Source: Streptomyces sp. HNM0574 (GTDB lineage: Bacteria; Actinomycetota; Actinomycetes; Streptomycetales; Streptomycetaceae). Taken from it: a stretch of DNA of 64,000 nucleotides. A program made the position numbers and the translations under genes. Location of the stretch: positions 283,745 through 347,744 of the forward strand of contig NZ_JAASAH010000006.1 in NCBI RefSeq assembly GCF_012726235.1, in the 5' to 3' direction. The notes beneath the pieces were generated by a model. The model was not told where the DNA came from, did no database searches, and saw nothing but the letters and a program-made list of their open reading frames with translations. Of this stretch, positions 58,163 through 64,000 are shown one piece after another. Each line of letters begins with the position of its first letter. Position 1 is the stretch's first letter.

Positions 58163-58579
58163 GTGGAGGAAAGCCGCGCATCCGGGCAGGAGACGCCGGA
58201 GGAGACCGGGGCCGAGGCCCCGTTCGTCCGGCTCGCCGAGGACTGGGCCGCCGCGATCGTCACCGACGACCCCGTGCGGATCGGGGAGTTCATGGCCGAG
58301 GACTGGGTGATCGTCTCCGGCTCCGGCGTCGCCACCAGGGAGCAGTTCCTCGCCCTCGTCGGCTCCGGCGACCTCACCCACTCCGCGATGGACCTCGCGA
58401 CCCGGCCCCGGGTACGCGCGTACGGCGACACCGTGGTGCTCACGGCCCGCGTCACCAACACGGCGCACTACCGGGGGCAGCGGTTCGACGCCGACGAGTG
58501 GACCACCGACGTGTTCGTCCGCCGCGACGGCCGCTGGCTGTGCGTCCTGAGCCACATCACGCCGGTGGCACCCGGCTGA
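58163..58579 (+). CDS. NTF2-like/DUF4440-type protein
   Basis: A 138-residue SnoaL/DUF4440-fold protein: ERAEDW-like LAEDWAAAIVTDDPVRI at about 27-43, EFMAEDWVIVSGSGV, RVRAYGDTVVLTARV and DVFVRRDGRWLCVLSHI. This is the common cone-shaped hydrolase/isomerase-like fold, with no catalytic assignment. The GTG at 58163 follows TACGGT at leaderless spacing. It is divergent from the DinB-like gene and convergent with lysR. Confidence 0.78.
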   Translation: MEESRASGQETPEETGAEAPFVRLAEDWAAAIVTDDPVRIGEFMAEDWVIVSGSGVATREQFLALVGSGDLTHSAMDLATRPRVRAYGDTVVLTARVTNTAHYRGQRFDADEWTTDVFVRRDGRWLCVLSHITPVAPG

Positions 58580-58589
58580 GCCCGTACGG

Positions 58590-59450
58590 TCACGCGGCGC
58601 CGGCGTCCGCCGCGCTGTCGAAGTAGCGCTCCGCGAGCGGGTGCGGGTTCCGGGCCGGGATCGCCAGCGTCACCGCCACCGGCGGGGCGTTCTTCAGCCG
58701 GAGGACGCGCAGCCCCGGGTGGTGGTGGCGGCGCACCACGGGTTCCGGCGCGATGCCCACGCCGTGCCCGGCCGCCACGGCCTCCAGCCACTCGTCGAAG
58801 TTGTCGGCGGTGCAGGCCGGTTCGGGCCGCCGCGCGGACGGCCACAGCTCGGGCCCGGTCGTGCCGGTGACGGTGTTGACGACGAGCGGCAGCTCGGCGA
58901 GCCCGTCCCAGTCCACGACCCGGCGGCCCGCGAGCAGCGCGCCCTCGCGGGCGACCACGGCCACCCGGGGCTCGTGCAGCAGGACGCGGCTGCGCACGGC
59001 CGCGCCGTCCGGCGTCCCGCCGCGCAGCACCGCGATGTCGCAGGCCCCGGTGTCCAGCCCGGCCAGCGGCGCGTCCTTGCGCACCAGCCGGACGCCCGCT
59101 CCGGTGGCCCGGCGGAAGGCCGAGGTCAGGGCCGCGCAGGCGGCGGGGAGCTGGGAGGTGAAGCCGAGCCGGATCAGGGCGCCGTCCGCGGTGCTCCGCA
59201 GCGCGGCGTCCAGGCCGGTGAGCAGCGGGGTGAGCTCGCCGTGCAACCGGTGCCCGGCGGGCGTGAGTTCGACACTGCGGGTGGTCCGCGCCAGCAGCCG
59301 GGTGCCGAGGGTGTCCTCCAGGGCGCGCACGGTGCGGGTGAGCGCCGGCTGGCCGACGCGCAGCCGGGCCGCGGCCTGGGTGAAGTTCAGCTCCTCGGCG
59401 ACGGCGAGAAAGCCGCGCAGGTGCCGGAGCTCGACGCTGCTCAGATCCAT
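58590..59450 (-). CDS. LysR-family transcriptional regulator
   Basis: A 286-residue LysR: HTH at about residues 21-40 (NFTQAAARLRVGQPALTRTVRALE) and a periplasmic-binding-like effector domain (PHERVAVVA-like EPRVAVVAREG). ATG at 59450 (MDLSSVELRHLRGF) has GGGAGG upstream. It is divergent from an MFS gene 135 bp away, the classical LysR-target layout, so it probably controls that transporter. Confidence 0.9.
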   Translation of the reverse strand: MDLSSVELRHLRGFLAVAEELNFTQAAARLRVGQPALTRTVRALEDTLGTRLLARTTRSVELTPAGHRLHGELTPLLTGLDAALRSTADGALIRLGFTSQLPAACAALTSAFRRATGAGVRLVRKDAPLAGLDTGACDIAVLRGGTPDGAAVRSRVLLHEPRVAVVAREGALLAGRRVVDWDGLAELPLVVNTVTGTTGPELWPSARRPEPACTADNFDEWLEAVAAGHGVGIAPEPVVRRHHHPGLRVLRLKNAPPVAVTLAIPARNPHPLAERYFDSAADAGAA

Positions 59451-59585
59451 GCCTCCCAAGAATAAATCCCCTGCCCGGGGCATTTCCCCGCGGCCCCGCG
59501 ACCGGCCTACGTTCCCCGGACGGCTGCCTCCGGCGGCCCTCCGGGACGACCCGGAACAGGTACGGAACAAGGGAGTTGGCGCGCG

Positions 59586-60758
59586 GTGCGCGGAATCCGG
59601 TTGCTGATGACAGGAGCGTTCACGCTCGGTCTGGACGCCTATGTGATGGCCGGGCTGCTGCCCGTGGTGGCCGCCGACCTCGGCACCACGGTGGCCCTGG
59701 CCGGACAGATGGTCACCGTCTTCACCCTCGCCTACGCGGTCAGCGCGCCGCTCGTCGCGGGCCTGCTCTCCGGCGTACGGCCCCGCGCTCTGATCATCGC
59801 CGCGCTCGCCGTGTTCACCCTCGGCAACGCGCTCACCGCCGTCAGCCCCTCGGTCGCGCTGCTGCTCGGCTCCCGCGCCGTCGCCGGGGCCGGGGCCGGG
59901 GTGTACTCGGCGCTGGCCACCGCCGCCGCGTCCGCGCTCGCCCCCGAGGGGCGGCAGGGCCGGGCGCTCGCGCTGGTCATGGGCGGGATGAGTGCCGGGA
60001 CGGTGCTCGGCGTCCCGCTCGGGGTGCTGATCGCCGGGCAGGCGGGCTGGCGGGCCACGATGTGGCTGGTGACCGGGCTCGGCCTGGTCGCCCTCGCGGG
60101 GCTCGCGCTGCGCCTGCCGGGGACCCCGGCGGGGCCGCAGGTCCCGGTGCGGGAGCGCTTCGGCGCGCTCACCGACCGCCGCGTCGCGCCCGTCGTCGGC
60201 GCCTCCTTCCTCGCGGCCGTCGCCAGCCTGGGCCTGTACACCTACCTCGCGCCCGTCCTGGGCGCAGCGGGCGGCGTGGCGGAGGACGCGACGGCGCCGT
60301 ACCTGTGGGCCTGGGGCCTCGGCGGCGTCCTCGGCAGCGTCCTGGCAGGGCCGCTGCTGGACCGTACGGGCCGGGCCGTGGCGCTGGCCGGTGCGCTGCT
60401 GGCCGGGCTGGTGCTCGCCGAGGGGGCGCTGCCGCTGCTCGGCGCCGCGGCCTTCCCCGCGCTGGTGCTGTGGGGCGCCGTGGGCTGGGCCTTCCAAGTG
60501 CCCCAGCAGCAGCGCCTGCTGGGCCTCGGCGGCGGCACGGTCGCGCTCGCGCTGAACAACTCCGCGCTCTACCTGGGCAGCGCGGCGGGCTCCGCGCTCG
60601 GCGGGCTCGCGCTGGCCGGCGGGCTCCCGGCCGAGCGGCTGCCGTGGGTGGCCGCCGCCGTCGCCGCGCTCGGCCTCGCCCTGCACCTGCTCACGGCCGC
60701 CCGCGCCCGCCGCGCCCCCGCCCGGGAGACCCCGGCCGAGGACTGCCCCGCGGGGTGA
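59586..60758 (+). CDS. MFS transporter (DHA1/Cmx-type efflux)
   Basis: A 390-residue 12-TM transporter of the drug:H+ antiporter type. FTLGLDAYVMAGLLPVVAADLG is TM1 with motif D1-like features, GVRPRALII is the loop 2-3 region, and GGMSAGTVLGVPLG in TM5 matches antiporter motif C. The GTG start at 59586 follows AAGGGAG. LysR at 58590-59450 is divergent and likely its regulator. Confidence 0.87.
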   Translation: MRGIRLLMTGAFTLGLDAYVMAGLLPVVAADLGTTVALAGQMVTVFTLAYAVSAPLVAGLLSGVRPRALIIAALAVFTLGNALTAVSPSVALLLGSRAVAGAGAGVYSALATAAASALAPEGRQGRALALVMGGMSAGTVLGVPLGVLIAGQAGWRATMWLVTGLGLVALAGLALRLPGTPAGPQVPVRERFGALTDRRVAPVVGASFLAAVASLGLYTYLAPVLGAAGGVAEDATAPYLWAWGLGGVLGSVLAGPLLDRTGRAVALAGALLAGLVLAEGALPLLGAAAFPALVLWGAVGWAFQVPQQQRLLGLGGGTVALALNNSALYLGSAAGSALGGLALAGGLPAERLPWVAAAVAALGLALHLLTAARARRAPARETPAEDCPAG

Positions 60759-60872
60759 ACCCTCGCACCCCGGCGGCCTGTTGTCGCCGCGTGCCCGGGC
60801 CCGTCCGCGCGGATAGGCTCGGGCACGCCCGTTCCGAGCGGGGCGGGAGACAGGCGCGGAGACGGAGATCGC

Positions 60873-61595
60873 ATGGGTGCACGGTTCCAGGAGCTCGACT
60901 GGCGGACGACGCGGCTCGGGGAGATCAGCCTCCGCCGCCGCAGGGACCCCGCCTCGGGCGAGGACGTGTACGAGGTCAAGCTCGACGACGACTTCCTGAT
61001 GTCCAGCATGTTCACCGCGGGCGAGGTGGCCCTCGCACAGCTGGGCCTGGAGAGCGCCGAGGGGCGTGAACTCGACGTCGTCGTCGGCGGGTTGGGGCTC
61101 GGCCACACCGCGGACGCCGTGCTGGACGACCCGCGGCTGCGCTCGCTGCTGGTGGTGGAGGCACTGCCCGAGGTGATCGGGTGGCACGAGCGCGGGCTCG
61201 TCCCGCTCGGCCCCCGCCTGGCCGGGGACGACCGCTGCCGCCTCGTCCCCGGGGACTTCTTCGCCCTCGCGCTCGGCGCCGACGGCTTCGACGCGGAGCG
61301 GCCGGGTCGCCGCTTCGACGCCGTCCTCCTGGACGTCGACCACGCGCCCGACCACGTGCTGCACCCGAGCCACGCGGCCCTGTACGAGCCCGACGGGCTG
61401 CGCGCGCTGGCCGCGAAGCTCCGTCCCGGCGGCGTCTTCGCGCTCTGGTCGAACGATCCGCCCGCCGACGCCTTCCTGACGGCCCTCGGCGAGGTCTTCG
61501 ACCGCCCCCGCGCGCACGACGTCCGCTTCGACAACCCCCTCCAGGGCGGCACCTCGGCGAACACCGTCTACGTCGGGCACGCCCCGGCGAACTGA
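60873..61595 (+). CDS. Spermidine synthase-like Rossmann protein
   Basis: A 240-residue spermidine synthase/methyltransferase-fold protein: VVGGLGLGHTADAVL is the nucleotide loop (about residues 70-84), LLVVEALPEVI the acidic strand, and DAVLLDVDHAPDHVL the active-site Asp region. The polyamine-binding part is short, so true spermidine synthesis is doubtful. A GGAG lies about 7 bp before the ATG. It is single, with nothing in the surroundings that fixes a role. Confidence 0.78.
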   Translation: MGARFQELDWRTTRLGEISLRRRRDPASGEDVYEVKLDDDFLMSSMFTAGEVALAQLGLESAEGRELDVVVGGLGLGHTADAVLDDPRLRSLLVVEALPEVIGWHERGLVPLGPRLAGDDRCRLVPGDFFALALGADGFDAERPGRRFDAVLLDVDHAPDHVLHPSHAALYEPDGLRALAAKLRPGGVFALWSNDPPADAFLTALGEVFDRPRAHDVRFDNPLQGGTSANTVYVGHAPAN

Positions 61596-61629
61596 CCGTC
61601 GCCCGGGCGCTGTTCGGGGGGGGGCGTCT

Positions 61630-62031
61630 TCAGCCCGTGGCCTCCGTGAGGTGGTGGCGGAGCGTCGCGGCGAAGTCCTCGGCGGCGGCGAGGCGGGAGC
61701 GGAGCTTCTCGCAGCGCGCGTCGGCGACCTCGCGGTAGGCGTCGAGGCGTTCGCGCAGCCCTTCCCGCGCGGCCTCGTCCTCGCCGGGGGAGCCGAGGCG
61801 GTCGGTGATCTCCAGCAGGTCGCGCATCTCGTCGAGGGAGAAGTCGAGGGGCTTCATGCGGCGGATGACCATGAGGCGGTCGACGTCGGTCTCGGTGTAG
61901 AGCCGGAAGCCGCCCTTGCTGCGGGCCGAGGGGACGACGAGGCCGACCTCCTCGTAGTGCCGGATGGTGCGCAGGGAGAGGCCCGTGCGGTCGGCCACCT
62001 CGCCGATCTGCATCTTCCGGTCGGTCGTCAT
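61630..62031 (-). CDS. MerR-family transcriptional regulator
   Basis: A 133-residue MerR: winged helix MQIGEVADRTGLSLRTIRHYEEVGLV and wing GGFRLYTETDVDRL, followed by a coiled-coil dimerisation helix. There are no cysteines suitable for metal sensing, except one near residue 108. It is divergent from SulP with an inverted repeat in between, so it probably regulates that transporter. Start 62031 or 62013. Confidence 0.87.
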   Translation of the reverse strand: MTTDRKMQIGEVADRTGLSLRTIRHYEEVGLVVPSARSKGGFRLYTETDVDRLMVIRRMKPLDFSLDEMRDLLEITDRLGSPGEDEAAREGLRERLDAYREVADARCEKLRSRLAAAEDFAATLRHHLTEATG

Positions 62032-62413
62032 CGCTGCGCGGCTCCTTCTGGCGTCCGGACCTGGCTGCCGGACCGTCGTCGTCGGTGGGAGGACGTGTCA
62101 CCGGGCCGCGGAGTTCCCCTCACCCGGTGCGCGGAGCCCCCGGCCGAAATCAACCCTCACGTTAGGGTAGAGTTCGAATCCGAGCGGAGGACCTCCGCCG
62201 CCCCGCACCCGCCTCTCGCGGACCGGGGCCCGCGGCCCACCGGGCAATGATGCCCGACCGCCGGCCGCACCCGGCCGGCCACCACCTCTCCGTCACGCCC
62301 CGGACGTACCGCGCCGCGCACCCCGGCTCCGGCAGGAGTCTTGCGACGGTGCGCGCACCCGTGCGTGCCGGAGCGCCCGCGCGCCCGGAGGGCGGCGGGG
62401 GAGGGGGCCGACA
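62032..62413. other. 382-bp divergent region between merR and sulP
   Basis: It contains the inverted repeat at 62153-62168 next to a TAGAGT -10-like box. No gene is seen. Confidence 0.5.
62153..62168. promoter_or_regulatory. Inverted repeat ACCCT-N6-AGGGT, candidate MerR site
   Basis: ACCCTCACGTTAGGGT lies about 120 bp from merR and 245 bp from sulP, just before TAGAGT. MerR proteins bind such repeats between -35 and -10. The -35 is unclear. Confidence 0.45.
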
Positions 62414-63979
62414 GTGCACGACGCGTACGGCCCGGCCGTGCGCCTGAACGGAAACGGATGCATGTCCGCTGAAGCACCGGCGGCCCGAGGGCCGCGCTCG
62501 CTCCTGTCCCGCACGGGCCGGCCCGACTTCCTGAGGTCCCCGAAGGTCTTCCGCACCGAGGTGCTGGCCGGTCTGGTCGTCGCGCTGGCGCTGATACCCG
62601 AGGCGATCTCGTTCTCGATCATCGCCGGGGTCGACCCGAGCGTCGGGCTGTTCGCCTCCTTCACGATGGCCGTGGTCATCTCCCTCGTCGGTGGCCGCAA
62701 GGCCATGATCTCGGCGGCCACCGGCGCGATAGCCCTGGTCATCGCCCCGCTCAACCGCGAGCACGGGCTCGGCTACCTGGTCGCCGCGGTGATCCTCGGC
62801 GGCGTCTTCCAGGTCGCGCTGGGCGCGGCCGGGGTCGCGAAGCTGATGCGGTTCGTGCCGCGCAGCGTGATGGTCGGCTTCGTCAACGCCCTCGCGATCA
62901 TGATCTTCATGGCGCAGGTGCCGGAGATGACGGACGTGCCCTGGCCGGTCTACCCGCTGATCGCCGCCGGGCTCGCGCTGATGGTCCTCTTCCCGAAGGT
63001 GACGAAGGCGGTCCCGGCGCCGCTGGTCTCCATCGTCGTCCTCACCGTGATCACCGTCGCCGCCGGGATCGCCGTCCCGACCGTCGGCGACAAGGGCGAA
63101 CTGCCCTCCTCACTGCCCGTCCCCGGCATCCCGGACGTCCCCCTCACGCTGGACACGCTCACCCTCATCGCCCCCTACTCCTTCGCGTTCGCGCTGGTCG
63201 GGCTGATGGAGTCGCTGATGACGGCCAAGCTCGTCGACGAGATCACCGACACCCGCTCCAGCAAGACCCGCGAGTCGGTCGGCCAGGGCGTCGCCAATAT
63301 CGTCACCGGCTTCTTCGGCGGCATGGGCGGCTGCGCGATGATCGGCCAGACCATGATCAACGTGAAGACCTCGGGCGCCCGCACCCGGCTCTCGACCTTC
63401 CTCGCGGGCTCCTTCCTGATGGTGCTGTGCATCGTCTTCGGCCCCGTCGTCTCCGACATCCCGATGGCCGCGCTGGTCGCCGTGATGGTCCTGGTCTCCG
63501 TCGGCACCTTCGACTGGCACTCGGTACGGCCGAGGACGCTCAGGCGGATGCCCCTCGCCGAGACCGTCGTCATGGCCGTGACCGTCCTCGTCGTCGTGGC
63601 CACCCACAACCTCGCCGTCGGCGTCGTCGTCGGATCGGTCGTCGCGATGATCGCCTTCGCCCGCCGGGTGGCGCACCTCGTCGACGTCTCCGGCGTCCGC
63701 GACCCCGACGGCCACCAGGTCGTCTACTCCGTCGCCGGGGAGCTCTTCTTCGCCTCCTCCAACGACCTGGTCCACCGGTTCGACTACGCCGGCGACCCGG
63801 ACGACGTCGTCATCGACCTCTCCCGCGCCCACATCTGGGACGCCTCCTCCGTCGCGGCGCTCGACGGCATCGAGACCAAGTACGCGGCGTACGGCAAGAA
63901 GGTCACCGTCACCGGGCTCAACGAGCCCAGCGCCGCCATGCACGACCGCCTCGCCGGACAGCTCACCGACGCCCACTGA
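62414..63979 (+). CDS. SulP-family anion transporter with STAS domain
   Basis: A 521-residue SulP transporter: ALALIPEAISFSIIAGVDPSVG (the SulP signature near TM1), GVAKLMRFVPRSVMVGF and GGMGGCAMIGQTMIN. A C-terminal STAS domain runs about 420-521 (VVYSVAGELFFASSND, VIDLSRAHIWDASSVAAL). SulP proteins move sulfate, bicarbonate or dicarboxylates; no substrate can be inferred. The GTG at 62414 follows GGGGAGGGGG and is preferred; ATG at 62462 (MSAEAP) is the alternative. The gene ends 21 bp before the window edge. Confidence 0.9.
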   Translation: MHDAYGPAVRLNGNGCMSAEAPAARGPRSLLSRTGRPDFLRSPKVFRTEVLAGLVVALALIPEAISFSIIAGVDPSVGLFASFTMAVVISLVGGRKAMISAATGAIALVIAPLNREHGLGYLVAAVILGGVFQVALGAAGVAKLMRFVPRSVMVGFVNALAIMIFMAQVPEMTDVPWPVYPLIAAGLALMVLFPKVTKAVPAPLVSIVVLTVITVAAGIAVPTVGDKGELPSSLPVPGIPDVPLTLDTLTLIAPYSFAFALVGLMESLMTAKLVDEITDTRSSKTRESVGQGVANIVTGFFGGMGGCAMIGQTMINVKTSGARTRLSTFLAGSFLMVLCIVFGPVVSDIPMAALVAVMVLVSVGTFDWHSVRPRTLRRMPLAETVVMAVTVLVVVATHNLAVGVVVGSVVAMIAFARRVAHLVDVSGVRDPDGHQVVYSVAGELFFASSNDLVHRFDYAGDPDDVVIDLSRAHIWDASSVAALDGIETKYAAYGKKVTVTGLNEPSAAMHDRLAGQLTDAH

Positions 63980-64000
63980 CCCCCGCCGCCACCCCGCGCC

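Noticed and set aside
61616..61624. Run of nine G residues just after the spermidine synthase-like stop
   Set aside because: It is outside coding sequence and has no visible function; noted only as a site where base calling can err.

Overview
The window is high-GC DNA with the gene density, leaderless GTG starts, frequent ATGA/GTGA start-stop overlaps and gene content of a Streptomyces chromosome. Content markers are mycothiol-dependent formaldehyde oxidation, the 2-methylisoborneol/encapsulin operon, a SAV_2336-type protein and rare TTA (bldA) codons. I see no tRNA, rRNA, CRISPR array, complete insertion sequence or phage genes.

Region 1 (1-7364) looks like a steroid C/D-ring (HIP) catabolic island. 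It holds an acyl-CoA dehydrogenase, a FadA6-like thiolase, IpdC/IpdB/IpdA, an EchA20-like hydratase and an SDR, arranged as two divergent promoters. Each promoter carries a 14-bp operator close to the KstR2 consensus. A lipoprotein tyrosine phosphatase sits at the 3' end of the leftward operon.

Region 2 (7374-29737) encodes a nearly complete route from glycine betaine to pyruvate plus disposal of the released C1 units. Rieske oxygenase GbcA and its ferredoxin remove the first methyl group, DmgO the second and heterotetrameric sarcosine oxidase (SoxBDAG) the third. GlyA makes serine and SdaA makes pyruvate. FolD, FchA, PurU and a molybdopterin FDH-like protein carry methylene-THF to formate and CO2. 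MscR plus a metallo-hydrolase clear free formaldehyde. A GntR/FCD regulator lies inside. The ferredoxin reductase gene next to gbcA is broken. Two leftward/rightward operons (mscR-mbl-dmgO-fchA-folD and glyA-soxBDAG) share a 475-bp control region with two copies of an operator in opposite orientation. A BCCT-family betaine/choline-type transporter lies at 37003-38838.

Region 3 (29738-38838) is mixed. It begins with about 1.1 kb of decayed sequence containing an ArsR-SRPBCC remnant. Next comes an uncharacterised four-gene cassette (methyltransferase, Fe/2-oxoglutarate oxygenase, EamA exporter with a TTA codon, HAD phosphatase) preceded by a possible 26-residue peptide gene. Then follow a CYTH protein, a TetR regulator with twin operators, a small ORF and the BCCT transporter.

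Region 4 (38905-42622) is the 2-methylisoborneol operon: family 2B encapsulin shell with a cNMP-binding domain, 2-MIB synthase and GPP methyltransferase. An acyl-CoA ligase and a class II aldolase follow.

Region 5 (45713-53357) is a VMAP-type (vWA-MoxR-associated) conflict system: Trypco1 protein, trypsin-like protease with VMAP C-terminal region, MoxR-type AAA ATPase, and a 1336-residue fusion of a vWA-like domain, a 48-bp minisatellite linker, a degenerate kinase-like domain and a MinD/ParA ATPase. The protease carries a TTA codon, suggesting developmental control.

Region 6 (53505-63979) holds two small histidine-rich exported proteins with a cysteine-synthase-like PLP enzyme and an MFS transporter. 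It continues with a mycothiol-type DinB protein divergent from an NTF2-like protein, a LysR/MFS pair, a spermidine-synthase-like protein, a MerR regulator and a SulP transporter.
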